64,000 bases of DNA from Haliotis asinina (GCF_037392515.1 NC_090290.1:34245753-34309752), one strand, 5' to 3'; shown: positions 24,501-34,260, counted from the stretch's first letter. Notes: generated from the sequence alone by a model not told the origin. Numbers and translations are program-made.

Positions 24501-27500
24501 TAGCCCATGCCAATCTTTGGCGCTTATGGTGAGCTGAAAGGGTGACACCCTTAAAAGGCCGTCTTGCTTTCAGATGAGCTTGATGGAGTCGGTTTTTAAC
24601 GGTTGAGGTTGAAATGCGTCTTCCAGTGAGAGTGCGGAATTCTCTATTGATGGCAGGGGCCGATTTAAGCCTATCGCGTAGAGCGATTAACGTAATGAGA
24701 CGATAATGTCGTGGTGTCGTTGATTTTGGTCTACCACGCCCAGGTCTCATTGCAACATCACTGCCGATATCGAGATACTGCCTCGGAGGCATTTCTGTCA
24801 GTAAGTGTCAATCTCTATTGCATTAGTGATTGCGACTTCTCCAGTATATTTACAGGAGTTAACTTCGGTATGCACGTGTAGCACGTGCTGGGCATGCATT
24901 ATGCGAAATTCCATTGTCATTGGATGTTGCGTTTGGGAGATACGCCACGATAACGGACCCTGTCACAGTCAAAGTCATCTACATTCAATTTCTTAGTTCC
25001 CTTATTTTCTGTCGGTAGTATATGTGTTAAGTTCCCAAACATTCCAGGTTATCATCTCTGTCGTCAGCTGAATGTGTTTTGGTAACTGCGAATGCGTGGA
25101 ATTAGTTTATCATTAATGAAGATGTGTTTCCATGGTTGCTTGTTTGTAGGAGTGGCGAGTGGGACACCCTGGAGGAGGGCTCTCACATTCACAGGAACAG
25201 TAACGAGGGAGAGTTCTGGATTGATGTCGGCGACTTCCTGAGATATTTTAAAAATGTCACAATCTGCTCTCTCACTCCCGACTTTGACAAAGATGGACGA
25301 TCGGACTCACTGAGTAGGTATATTTGTCACTTTTCATGTCGCCAGTGCAGAAATGGACAAATCAATGACTGATATCGTGAGCATTGTCCCACACACTCAG
25401 GACAAAGGAACACTGAATCAACAGAGTAATTTACAGCCAGATTAGTTTGAGACCAGTTCCGGATTCTCCAATACAAATATAACTTAAATACAATTATACA
25501 ATGCCTTTTGAAAATGCCCAAAATCTCAGTATTTCAACAAGGAATAGTCTAAGTCGTCGAGTCGGGTCATGGTCAATCGATCCCTTCAGTCGCCTGATGG
25601 AGACAAATTCTCTGTCGGATTTCCTCTCGAACGCTTCTACATATACACGTCTCACCACAATATCTGAAGGTAGAGATAAATATAGCAAATAGAGTTGTTG
25701 GAGAATCATCCTTTACGTGCTATTTTGAAATGTGTTTTACAGAAAGCTTAAATATTTTGTTTCAAAGGTAATGACTTGTGTATGACGTTTGATCCCTGTT
25801 TTGTTTCAGCGTGTTAATTTGTTACTATGTTTTGACGAAGTTCTCACTTAGATAAAGCACAACAGACAAAGTTAGACCATAGAAAATCACGAACGTGTAA
25901 TTACACGTCTTTTTATGTTCGCTTCTAAAGGCTTTCAGTATGTATGATGAAGACCGTCTGTAGCCAGTATATATAGGAAATACATGCGTCGAATAGACAA
26001 AATGCGTGACTTTTGTTAGCATAATTGGAAAATGGGAGTCATATGTTTAGCACTGAAACGATTTCAAATATCGACATGGTTGATTTGTCTTTCATTATCT
26101 GAAACGAAAGTGCAATTAATATTTCAAACGAAGCGATTACTGTTTAATAACGTACCAATAACACTATATCTCTATTTCTGCACAATAAAGATTACGTACT
26201 GAGGGTGTTCAGCGAGTGGCGAGGGAAATCTGCTGTTGGCCCTGGAAGCTGGTTAAGACAGAAACTCAGTAACCCCAGGATTACCTTCACAGTTCCAAAG
26301 ACAGGTGTGTGCTTTACATGCGGAATCAAGTACGATACTTTTGCTTGTACAGTTTTAAATTACAGCAGCATAAAGCATATGTCTGTATCTTATCGAGCCT
26401 TGACCAGAAAACTCAGTGATTGATATTAGGAACAACATTCCACGCGGTCGCCTCCCACAACAAGCATGGGTTGTTCAGTTTGAGTCCTCACAGGGTACTT
26501 TTGCTTCCTACATGGACGCCAACTGGATTTACATCATCGGTTCAGTCAGTGGCAATTGTGCTATTTAGCTAGTTACTAAAAAAAATATCGAAACATTTCA
26601 AACAATTCAATTTCTTTCAAAAAGTTAGTGATTAAATGACAACTAACATCCCACCTTATGGAGGTGCACAGTCTTTGTCATTTGTAGCGTTTGGTGGTAG
26701 TCATATTCATGGGTTAGAATCCAGCTGATTGTTGTTTCTGCTTACTTGCTGGTTTCATGAACGTCTCTGATCAAACTCACGTGGCTGTTTCTCTCAATAT
26801 GGCTGACATGCCATGATGTAGCTCTATCCATCACTGATGAACTCACAACATGGTAAATGGTAAAAAGATATTTCTATCTCCTGTTGTTTATCAGGTGAAG
26901 ACTTCACACCAGTCGTGGTGCAGCTGATCCAGAGGGCGGGGTTTATGGACTATGCTGCTATACGGTGTGACATGTTCAAAGTGAGTAAAGAAAGTAGACT
27001 GACCCTTACACTCTCGTGCAAAAGAAACGTCCCCAAAATACAATTATTATATTTGTCGTCTAAGTGGCCATACAGATGAATTATGGTTGAGGGGCATCTC
27101 CAGACATTAACATTGTATGTGAAGGAAGAGCACCTGCTAATACCTTAAGCGGTAAAAATGACTAAGAACGCCAAGAAAAGTGCCCGTATGAAATTTGTAT
27201 ATAAACATGGATTGAACTGTTCTCTGTCATCACTTACACCCGTATGACCAACAAAACATGAGCTGATATCAGAGCAAAGAGAACGATCAGTTGGTATGCT
27301 GGAGGTTTGGAGCCACGTGCTCTCATGTTGCAAGAATCATGGGCTTCGCGAAAAAAACAGTTGGAAGATGGGCCACACGCTTGTGACAAACTGGCAGGAC
27401 AGCAGACAGGCCCAGGAGCGGAAGACCATAGGTCACCACCCTCAAGGAGGACCACGATTCACGGGTGCTTCATCCGAGGCACAGAGTTGTAACTGTGACG

Positions 27501-30500
27501 TCATCTGCGGCGCAAAGTCTTGGGCATCAAGGCAGCAGATGGACAGTAAGCAGACATCTCCATGCACATGGTGTCCTTGCCCACCGAACATCCGAGTGGA
27601 TGACGTTGACGTGTGGACATCGACGTCGCAAACTGGAATGAGCCAATTCGTCAGTGGAAGCAACGAAATTGGTGTCGTGTTTGTTTTGGTTTTTTTTAAT
27701 AAATGAAAGCAGCTTCTAAATTAACAGACCTGATTGTCGGGTACGTGTCTGAGCACCTGTAGGACCATCTCTAAAGTCGCATCTGAATGCGGTTACCGCC
27801 TCTGTTGACCACGAATGCGTTGATTCCGGCCCTACAGGGAAAATGGCGACAGGCACCACATCATGTGAGCAGACGACGACTCTGTGAGACGTCGTGTCAA
27901 TTCATGCACGCGTTGCTAGAGGTGTTCCTGTCTTTTTGGAACTTTTTTATGCTGTGATATGTATGTTGAAATGTGCTTTCAACCGTCGGTTGTAAACGTT
28001 GCCCATAAATATGTTGAATCAACCCTGATCTCTGTGTTGTAAAATATAATTCGCTTATTGATATGAAACCATGACCATAGGTATTGTGTTTGTCATTGTT
28101 GTTTGAGAGAGGATAACATAATTGAGGACGTGTCTTTTGCACGTGAGTGTATACCAAACGCGTAAATCTTGAATGAACGTTGTCAGCTGTGCCTCCGTCC
28201 ACGTGGTGGTCAGTCAAATATTCTACCATCAGGTCTGGGGGTGTCATATATCAAATTGCTTTTGCTTTGTATTGTTGCTCCACCGAGAAGAAAGCTCACT
28301 CACTTTCTGTGAGTGAGTGTGGTTTTACGCCACTTCTAGCAACATCCGATCAATATGACGATGGGGACGCCAGAAATGGGCTTCACACATTGTACCCATG
28401 TGGGGATTACACTTTCTTAGTAAAGTACCTGTTCCAGTTCTTTTACTACGCAAAGTCAAAAGTGGACACATCGGGTGAGGCGAGGTGCGGATCTGACTTC
28501 GTGAGCTTTATTAGATGGCTGTCTCTGATGGTGTAGTTTAGAATCCTGATTCAACCCAACAAACGTGCTAGAACATGTGCTTTACTAAGAGAGTGTAATC
28601 TCAAATATAACACGTCAAAATTTCCCACTAGCTTTGTGTCATTTTGAAAGAACACTGGAAGGAGGAAGGGTATTGCTTGAAATCAATCTAAAAGTTCTGT
28701 CAGTGATGTACTCCGATCTACAAATACAGTAACTGAAACCTTGTCTAAAATTGCAAAAGGACGGTCATTTTACACTTTGACAACTGTAATCGTAATTGAA
28801 ATTTTGAGTATAAATATAAGCACAATCAGATACATACATGCACATACAAAAAAGATACTCTACAAACTAATATACGAGGGGATGTCAATAAGTTTTGAGC
28901 CTTGAGCATTTTTCATACCCAGGTGTCACAGCCTATGGTACAACATTGAACCTTGGGGTGTAGCTGATGTGATATATACGTTTTGGTATCCTACTCTCAG
29001 AAGTTATTGAACAGCTCATATTGACAGAAAGAGACCACCCTCACGGCAGTGAAAATGAATAAAATTGAGTATAGAGCAGTAATTAAGTTTTTAGTTCTTG
29101 AAGGAAACTCGGCGAAGAACATTGAAGAAAGACTTTCAGTAGTTTATGGGAAGTCTTCCCCTTCATCTGCTACCATCAAACGATGGGTCAATGAATTTAA
29201 GCATGGTAGAGAGAGTCTTGAAGATGACCCCCGTCCAGGTCGCCCAACAACAAGCACTACTCAGGAAAACATTGACAGAGTGCATAGACTTGTGCTGGAA
29301 AATCGTCGAATCACACTCCACGAGTTAGAGGAGACCACAGGCATTTCACACGGATCCATCGAGACAATTCTTCATGAACATCTCGTCATGTCTAAGGTGT
29401 GCGCAAGATGGGTGCCAAGAATGCTTACAGATGAAATGAAGCAAACAAGGGTCACCATAAGCAACTCCATGTTAACCAGATACAACAAGAATCCAGAAGA
29501 TTTTCACTTTAGACTAGTAAACTGTGATGAAACCTGGATCCACCACTGTGATCCTGAGAGCAAACAAGAATCCATGGAATGGAAACATGTCGCTTCTCCC
29601 AGGACCAAAAAGTTCAAAGCCTCCAGATCAGTGCAGAAGGTAATTGCGACAGTCTTCTGGTACAGCAAAGGCGTCATCCACATAGATTACTTACTAAAAG
29701 GAAGAACAATGAATGGGGAATATTACGCTAACTTTTTGAGGCAAGTGCGACAGTCAATCAAGGAGAAGCGCCGGGGCAAGATCAGACGTGGTATTCTTCT
29801 ACATCAAGACAATGCTCCAGTACACACCTCTCGCGTTGCAGCCGCTGCTGTCCAGGAATGCGGGTACGAAATCTTGCCGCATCCCCCGTACTCTCCAGAC
29901 CTGATTACCATCTGTTCCCAAATCTTAGGAAACACTTGCGTGGTCGTAGATTTCAGGCTTATAAAGATCTTATTGCTGCTACTGAGGCTTGGTTTGAGGA
30001 CCAAAATGGCGCCTTCTACAGAGATGGCATCAGCGACTGGGAGATAAGATGGAACAAGTGTCTTGACTCACAAGGGGACTATGTTGAAAAATAAATGTGG
30101 TTCATACCAATATTTTGTGTTTTTCTATGCAAAGCTCAAAACGTATTGACATCCCCTCGTATAATGTCTCGTGTAGTTTGAGTATTGTTACTGTGGTGTA
30201 AAATACTATTCACTCACTTACTGGTGTTGCAGGTAGTCAGAGGGGACGAAAAGTCCGGAACAATATACGTCGATGACCTCCCAGGCGCAAATCCCTTCAG
30301 ACTCTACGAGAGCAGTCTGCAGTGGTCATCCCGCTACAAGCTAAGTCCTGGTCGCTACATCGTCATTCCGTCCACCTACCACAGCGGCGTGGAGAGAGAG
30401 TTCCTCATTCGGGTGTATACTCCGTGTCCTTTGTACAACTGCGGGTAATGACACATTTTTAGGATGATGAACACATCCAAGATTATTGAATGTACTATTT

Positions 30501-31472
30501 ATATTATGGAAAATTCCGGTATGGAATTGGTATTCAGCGCCAGACTTGACTTAAAAAGCGACCAAAGGAAAAGCCTTGTCAGGGTCGTTGACTTGTTTGA
30601 CACATCGTGATTCCAATGCTCATGATATTGATCACTGCTTTTCTGATCCACGCTCGATTATTAACAGACCGCTGCAATATAGGTGGAATATTGCTGAGTG
30701 CAGCGTAATGGAAGAAACAATGTTATCTAGAAACAGAAGGTAGCATCTCCATGTCTAATATCTTATACAGAATTTATCAGTGGAGTTCTACTCAATCAAA
30801 TTCACCCTCAAAATAAAACAATGGCAGACACGGATATGAAACTGAACGATATGTTGTTTAGTGGCCAGTTCAAAACGTTGATGTCGTATACAAACCGTAA
30901 AAGTTAACTGTCCAAACTTTTCTTCTGACGAGAACTTTCAGTGTTTTTTACACTCAAATGGAAAATATATGTCCATGGTCGGTGTAATTTCAAGTTATAT
31001 ACTTGTATTAAATTTCGGTAAAGTGTGGCAGGAATTTGAAATTAGAGGTTTCCAGTGCTTTGGTGTGTGCGTTGTATTCGCCTGAACTATTCCATTCATG
31101 AAACAAGTGAAATGTACTTGACAGTTATCCGGGTGTCATGGAATTGTTGTCCGTTTACTGATGACGTATGTATTTGACAGTTATCATGGACTAAACACAA
31201 TAACTAATACCATTGATGGTCTAGCTCGGCGTTATCTAATAATACCCGCCTGGTTGCTAGTTCCACTCATATTAAATATTTATCATAGCTGATTTCCTCA
31301 AACCCCATTAACACTTGATCTGAAAACATCTAATTGGTTCGCAACCAGTCGTCTCTTATCTAAAATTTAGAACAGTAGGAATTGTTATTGCGCTTTCTGT
31401 ACATTTTCTTTACGTTACAGGACGATACCTGGGGAGGTGACGGTCAAACAAGAAGGCATGTGTATGTGTTGA
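15333..31472 (+). CDS. Calpain gene 2: complete 517-aa atypical calpain
   Basis: Exons 15333-15590, 16550-16681, 19009-19205, 20110-20293, 20955-21020, 21547-21635, 25150-25313, 26191-26304, 26895-26980, 30233-30444 and 31421-31472 sum to 1554 nt in one frame. The start has a strong context (A at -3, G at +4). Residues 1-86 form an N-terminal extension beginning MGCCLS, a predicted N-myristoylation site with adjacent palmitoylatable Cys. The protease core carries Cys112 (FGTCWFLAML), His270 (GPHAYSV) and Asn295 (RIRNPHG), with spacing like vertebrate calpains. Gly98, Asp103, Glu184, Glu301 and Asp308 fit the core Ca2+ sites. Residues about 365-505 are domain III. The protein then ends in TIPGEVTVKQ and GMCMC, with no penta-EF-hand domain. 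Predicted role: a Ca2+-regulated limited protease tethered to membranes. Its introns hold three Tc1/mariner elements. Family certain; named orthologue unknown. Confidence 0.92.
16281..16388. repeat. ATATAGTAATGTA-type short tandem repeat
   Basis: Six or seven variants of a 14-16 base unit in intron 1 of calpain gene 2. Confidence 0.85.
16550..16681 (+). CDS. Calpain gene 2, exon 2 (catalytic Cys)
   Basis: 44 codons, phase 0 to 0, acceptor TATTTACAG and donor CAG|GTTTGT. It encodes EFVSDPVLFSNG and NFGTCWFLAML. The donor is atypical (GTTTGT), and a donor-like sequence is repeated in the minisatellite that starts here. Confidence 0.92.
16682..17000 (+). repeat. ~60-bp minisatellite starting at the exon 2 donor
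   Basis: The unit combines GGTTTGTATGAT with GGATGGATGGATGTTTGGT. It starts in the donor sequence itself (GGTTTGTACAGGATGGATGG). Donor-like GTTTGTATG copies start at 16732, 16790, 16851, 16912 and 16972. Confidence 0.9.
17225..17670 (-). mobile_element. Possible non-LTR retrotransposon 3' end
   Basis: Read on the minus strand, this AT-rich segment ends in AGAATAAATCTGTCTGTCTG, a poly(A)-signal-like motif followed by a CTGT microsatellite tail, as at the 3' end of some LINEs. No intact reverse transcriptase is visible; broken frames only. It lies in intron 2 of calpain gene 2. Confidence 0.35.
18112..18345 (+). mobile_element. SINE family B copy
   Basis: It runs from CCCGTTAAGATCCAGGTTAG to CTGTAATATCGCTAAATGC. 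The tail has become a mixed CAAT/CCAA/CAGT tetramer tract instead of CACT. Confidence 0.75.
18341..18445. repeat. Tetranucleotide tract (AATC/CCAA/CAGT)
   Basis: Successive blocks of related tetramers following the SINE at 18112. Confidence 0.9.
18640..18800 (+). mobile_element. SINE family A copy
   Basis: Head TAGAGTAGCCTACTGGTCG, then TCGAATCTCACATGGGTAC, then ACGGCGTAAAACTGAACTC. The B-box region is recognisable. Confidence 0.7.
19009..19205 (+). CDS. Calpain gene 2, exon 3
   Basis: 197 nt, phase 0 to 2, acceptor ATTTTCAG and donor AAG|GTACTC. It encodes GICHCRLWSFGEW, VYIDDHLPVFPDG and NEMWVPLMEKALA, core motifs of calpains. Confidence 0.93.
19323..19496. mobile_element. Foldback (hairpin) element in intron 3 of calpain gene 2
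   Basis: Arms 19323-19389 and 19432-19496 are almost perfect reverse complements (one 2-base difference). They begin CACAGGGGCTTGTAACGCTG. The loop contains a further direct copy of part of the arm (CTGAAAACTGCCATCAAGG). A related end is at about 63172-63199. Confidence 0.85.
19806..20086 (+). mobile_element. SINE family B copy, near full length
   Basis: It runs from ACCCGTGAAGGTCCCGGG through GCGACTAACGGGATCGGG to GCTGGAATATTGCTGAGTGC and (CACT)n. The tail ends 23 bases before the exon 4 acceptor. Confidence 0.85.
20110..20293 (+). CDS. Calpain gene 2, exon 4
   Basis: 184 nt, phase 2 to 0, donor TCG|GTAAGT. It encodes FHGSYTVVEGGYTSDAYLML, TGGIAEKIDFY and LVTCAVS. The acceptor lies just beyond the tail of a SINE at 19806-20086. 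Confidence 0.93.
20612..20720 (+). mobile_element. SINE family A head
   Basis: GGGGTAGCCTATTCGTCAAAG (A-box-like) and GGTTCGATTCCCCAG (B box) are present; the 3' half is missing. Confidence 0.6.
20955..21020 (+). CDS. Calpain gene 2, exon 5 (catalytic His)
   Basis: 66 nt, phase 0 to 0, acceptor GCTTTCAG and donor GTG|GTAAGA. It encodes GLMGPHAYSVSGSYV, a textbook calpain His motif. Confidence 0.93.
21300..21435. repeat. ~65-bp tandem duplication
   Basis: Two copies of a segment with ACTAAAATAACAGT and CAATCAACTTGCTGTGAG and an AATACAGACGTA end. Confidence 0.8.
21547..21635 (+). CDS. Calpain gene 2, exon 6 (catalytic Asn)
   Basis: 89 nt, phase 0 to 2, donor GG|GTGAGT. It encodes VPLLRIRNPHGKREWTGRW. 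Asn295 is present; the following Pro-Trp of conventional calpains is Pro-His. Confidence 0.93.
21845..21985 (+). mobile_element. SINE family A copy, near full length
   Basis: tRNA-like head (TAGCTCACTGGTTACG), B box GGTTCGATTCC, tail GGAATATTGCTAAAAGCGGC and GTAAAACC. It lies in intron 6 of calpain gene 2. Confidence 0.8.
22025..22175 (-). mobile_element. SINE family A copy, reverse
   Basis: Complement of the tail (AGCAATATTCCAACAATATC) and head (CTCGGCTACCCAACCGCCC) are both present. Confidence 0.75.
22195..22300 (+). mobile_element. SINE family A 3' half
   Basis: Begins CACAATGTGTGAAGCC and ends CATAAAACTAAACCGACTCA. Confidence 0.6.
23186..23440 (+). mobile_element. SINE family B copy
   Basis: ACCCGTGAAGATCCTGGCTAG to ATATTGCTGAGTGCGACG, tail CAATCACTCACAC. 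Confidence 0.8.
23545..23685 (-). mobile_element. SINE family A copy, reverse
   Basis: AGCAATATTCCAGCAATATC and GGGCTAGCCCACCGCCCC mark the reversed tail and head. Confidence 0.7.
23792..25020 (-). mobile_element. Tc1-family transposon (inactive) in intron 6 of calpain gene 2
   Basis: Terminal inverted repeats start TACTACCGAC at both ends (23792 and, reversed, 25020). The element is flanked by TA target duplications (23790-23791 and 25021-25022). Length 1229 bp; the transposase reads on the minus strand. Confidence 0.9.
23895..24792 (-). pseudogene. Tc1 transposase pseudogene
   Basis: The minus-strand frame 24792-24154 shows the GRPKSTT linker, a second helix-turn-helix, the first catalytic Asp in TMFSDESRF, GGGSVMVWG, and the second Asp in FQDDNARPHRA. 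A TGA at 24156-24154 stands where related proteins read on. The continuation in the same frame holds SPDLSPIEHLWD (catalytic Glu). A one-base deletion near 23973 then shifts the frame before the usual GGHTRY end. The first helix-turn-helix is not recognisable upstream. It is therefore dead by one nonsense change, one frameshift and a damaged N-terminus. Confidence 0.88.
25150..25313 (+). CDS. Calpain gene 2, exon 7
   Basis: 164 nt, phase 2 to 1, acceptor TTTGTAG and donor GA|GTAGGT. It encodes GEWDTLEEG, NEGEFWIDVGDFLRYF and ICSLTPDFD. A Tc1 element ends 129 bases upstream of the acceptor. Confidence 0.93.
26191..26304 (+). CDS. Calpain gene 2, exon 8 (domain III)
   Basis: 114 nt, phase 1 to 1, acceptor CAATAAAG and donor ACAG|GTGTGT. 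It encodes FSEWRGKSAVGPGSWLRQ and PRITFTVPKT. The acceptor has a weak pyrimidine tract. Confidence 0.88.
26895..26980 (+). CDS. Calpain gene 2, exon 9 (domain III)
   Basis: 86 nt, phase 1 to 0, acceptor TTTATCAG and donor AAA|GTGAGT. It encodes FTPVVVQLIQRAGFMDY and AAIRCDMFK. Confidence 0.9.
27009..28149. mobile_element. Degraded Tc1-like element in intron 9 of calpain gene 2
   Basis: The ends CACTCTCGTGCAAAAGAAAC and, reversed, CACTCACGTGCAAAAGACAC are inverted repeats. TA lies on both sides (27007-27008, 28150-28151). The interior keeps traces in shifting plus-strand frames (a GRP-T-like linker near 27420) but no intact transposase. Confidence 0.65.
28295..28410 (-). mobile_element. SINE family A copy, reverse
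   Basis: GTGAGTGTGGTTTTACGCCA, then CACATTGTACCCATGTGGG. Confidence 0.7.
28873..30161 (+). mobile_element. mariner-family transposon (inactive) in intron 9 of calpain gene 2
   Basis: Ends TACGAGGGGATGTCAATA are repeated in inverse orientation (one mismatch in the following bases), flanked by TA (28871-28872 and 30162-30163). Length 1289 bp, typical of mariner. It ends 71 bases before exon 10 of the calpain gene, in the same orientation as the gene. Confidence 0.93.
29055..30094 (+). pseudogene. mariner transposase pseudogene
   Basis: The frame from 29049/29055 shows N-terminal helix-turn-helix motifs, DPRPGRP, the first catalytic Asp in NCDETWIHH (about residue 160) and the second in LLHQDNAPVHTS (about residue 253), then HPPYSPDL. 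At about 29903 roughly ten bases are missing compared with the family motif SPDL.PSDYHLFP. The frame shifts and the third catalytic Asp codon is lost. The rest (DYHLFPNLRKHLRGRRFQ start, ending GDYVEK) continues in the +2 frame to 30094. Otherwise it is well preserved, so the insertion is probably fairly young. Confidence 0.9.
30176..30222 (+). mobile_element. Degenerate SINE 3' tail before exon 10
   Basis: GAGTATTGTTACTGTGGTG and TAAAATACTATTCACTCACT resemble the SINE 3' end; it ends about 10 bases before the acceptor. Confidence 0.4.
30233..30444 (+). CDS. Calpain gene 2, exon 10 (end of domain III)
   Basis: 212 nt, phase 0 to 2, acceptor GTGTTGCAG and donor GCGG|GTAATG. It encodes SPGRYIVIPSTYHSG and EREFLIRVYTP. 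A mariner element ends 71 bases upstream, so its insertion narrowly spared the acceptor. Confidence 0.92.
30520..30715 (+). mobile_element. SINE family B copy, 5'-truncated
   Basis: Contains AATGCTCATGATATTGATCA and AGGTGGAATATTGCTGAGTG. Confidence 0.65.
31421..31472 (+). CDS. Calpain gene 2, exon 11 (terminal)
   Basis: Acceptor TACGTTACAG; it encodes (G)TIPGEVTVKQEGMCMC then TGA. The phase fits and the start resembles gene 1 exon 11. If the preceding intron is retained, the frame stops at TAA right after exon 10. Confidence 0.75.
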
Positions 31473-31905
31473 GCGGGTATGGTAGGGGAAGTAACTGTGA
31501 CGAAAAAGACAGAGTTATTGTGGATTCAGCCTACCAAGGCAGATAACTGCCAAATTAGAAGACTTCTTTTGGTCGACAGGGAGGTAACTTATGAAGAAGA
31601 AGACACTTGTTTATGTCCATTCAGCATTCCTGGGGAGATAACTGTAAAACTAGAAAACGTCTGTTGGTTGAGTATGACAAAGGAGGTAATTAGTGAAGAA
31701 GGCATGCTGGATTCAGCATACCAAGGAAGAAAACTGTCAAACTAGAAGACTTCTGTAGGTTGAGTATAACAGGAGAGGCAGTTGGTGAGGTTTCAGTGAG
31801 GTTTATGTGGTTTCAGTTACCTGGGGGTGAATATCAAATTGTCGTGTTGACGGAATATATCAAGGGAGGAAAATGTCAAATGTGAAGATGTGTACTTGAA
31901 GTTGT
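31421..31905 (+). repeat. Diverged ~94-bp tandem array built on the last exon of calpain gene 2
   Basis: Segments starting near 31527, 31620, 31714 and 31850 resemble the terminal exon (GATACCTGGGGAGGTGACGG, followed by TCAAACAAGAAG). Intermediate half-units carry GAGTATGACAAAGGAGGTAA. Spacing is about 93-106 bases, longer in the last copy. An open frame at 31479-31745 is a by-product of the repeats. Confidence 0.7.
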
Positions 31906-31909
31906 CTTT

Positions 31910-34000
31910 TCATGTTTACCTGGTATAGCAGAGAAAGACATTGTTTTCCTTCTTTGTCATCTGCAGTAACATTCAAGTCCAGCATGTCTAGTATTAGTCA
32001 CTGGCCGCTATTTTGTTGGGGCTGGAAAATGATCGTCGCTGACTAATTCGTCACCCTGTTTAAATCAGCATTTTATTTCGGTCCCACGGGGTGCCGGTTT
32101 AGACATGTTTCACTGTAGTTTAACGGGGCACTGTATTCTATTTTTCATCCGGGTCATGGTCAACATGAGGGGAGTAACTGTGTTCTGAAGCTAACTAAAG
32201 TAAGGCAGGAGTCCATTAAAGGTCAAGGATGTTGAGCGGCAAAGAGACACAGAAAAACAGATTCACGAAAACAACTTCTTGGGTGATTATGAGATTGTGT
32301 TGGCTAAAAGAAAAACGCAGCGAAAGAAACACAAAAATTACAACTTCATGTAGGAGAATGAGATTATACTGACAAAGAGAAAAACGGACTCCGAGAAAGA
32401 ACAGCAAGAATACATCGTGTACGAGGATGGTATTTTATTTGTAATAGAGACTGCCATTTCCGAGTAAATATACTCAGCCGCCAAAGAAGCTGTTCTGATG
32501 CCTACTGACTTTACTTCATCATGGCCACATACGAGATCTCACGAGACCGACGGATATCAACTGCTGAATGTCCCGCAGGTGCTCGCGTGCAATGATTAGC
32601 GTACACTATAAAAACATATATGGGCTGTGCATTTTTACAGTTCCACGTTAAGAGTATGTGGCTACAATGTTCCTCGAGATTTGTAGATGTTTAACCATCA
32701 CAAACTAACCATTTGGCATTAAACCACTGGTTCACCTAGTACAGACATGATTATTCTATTTCACAGGAGAACATGTAAACCTGTTTTCTTTTTAATGCAG
32801 AATGCAGAAATATTCCACTTATATGACAAACGTCTGTAAATATAGGAGCCAAAGTGTGACAAAGCTATGATTATATCAATAAGCAACTGCTAAAACACGA
32901 CCAGGATAGGTTTCTTAGGATAATTTCTAAACATGAATGGGGTCGGGTTGTGAGAGTGGATTTAGACAGGTGAGCGTATTGTAGTGAAATAGTGCAAATG
33001 CGGCATAAAACAACATACACGTGTCATTGTGCAATCGTGGTACATTTCACAAAGGAATTCTATTTTTCTTGGAGTTTTAGTCTTTCGGACCTCACTCAAA
33101 GTCGTTTTGGGGATGTTTTCTAAGGATGAAACATTTCCACATGTGTTGGACTGGACATTAATGACGATTATTTGGTTTATCATCTCCATTCCTTTTTCGA
33201 ATGTATAAAGTTAAGACGATGAAACTCTTTTCCGTCAGAAAGGGTGCAAACCAGTCGTCAAATTCGCCGCAATTCACAATGCAAAAACCGGCGTTTAAGA
33301 CTTGCAGCAGCCTTTGATCGTGGGTTCGAATCTTATGTATTATTCATAGTCCATTTTTATATCAGATTCTACATCCCTTCAGGCGATCCTTAATTAAGTC
33401 CCAATCTTTTCTTCTAAAAACGTCAGGGTTAAATGTTTGAATATTTAAAGACCATCCAGCATTCAGATGGAGAATCGGCTGAGTAAAACCAGTAAGTCAA
33501 AGTTTGCTATGTTCTGTGTTGAACAAAACAAATGTTGGCAAGGGTTCTGTGAGCAGGACTCGAGCTTTATATTGGTGAAGGGAAGGGAGTGACCAATTGC
33601 AGTCGTAAGTTGTAATGAAAATACAGTGTCCCAAATGCCTTGTCCGTGACAGACAGCGCGTGAAGCGGCTGTAAAATACCGCTCATCTGACATACTGCAG
33701 CTTCGAAAACATTGGGTTTCAACTGAATGGGTTGTCGTCAACCCGTGCACAGATATTTTCACTCAGTGATTTGTGCATTAACCGTCTGTATTACATTCAA
33801 GACAAACCACCACGTGAGTTCTGCGCAAGTTATGACGCTTACACCAGTGTCTAACAAACTCTTTCGCTAGTCATTCCAGAAAGTCTTAGGTCTCCCTTAC
33901 AGTGTATGTATATTTATATATTTCTGGTCATACTATCTCTTTGGGGAGAAAAATAGTTGCTGTGTACACACATACATTTGCACATATTCTCCTTATCGAT
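31910..34000. other. Gene-free stretch after calpain gene 2
   Basis: Probable 3' flank. A weak ~75-bp repeat (GAGAAAAACGGACT / AAGAAAAACGCAGC type) lies at about 32225-32410. No supported gene. Confidence 0.4.
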
Positions 34001-34011
34001 GTTTTGATATC

Positions 34012-34155
34012 TCGGGCGGTGGGGTAGCCTAGTTGCTAAAGCGTTCGCAGTTGAAGGACCGGTTCGATTCCCCTCATGAGAACATTGTGCGAGACCCGTT
34101 CTCAGGAGGAGCATTTCTAAAAACGGCGTAAAACCATACTCACTTACTCGTTCCT
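34012..34155 (+). mobile_element. SINE family A copy
   Basis: GGGCGGTGGGGTAGCCTAG, B box GGTTCGATTCC, then AACGGCGTAAAACCATACTC. Confidence 0.8.
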
Positions 34156-34260
34156 TCAGTGATCTAGCATCACTTATTTCGATAGTGAATTAAACATGGA
34201 TCTATTCGCTAACCCAGCGCATGGTTTAGCCGCATTCGAAAAGCACGACAATACATATTA

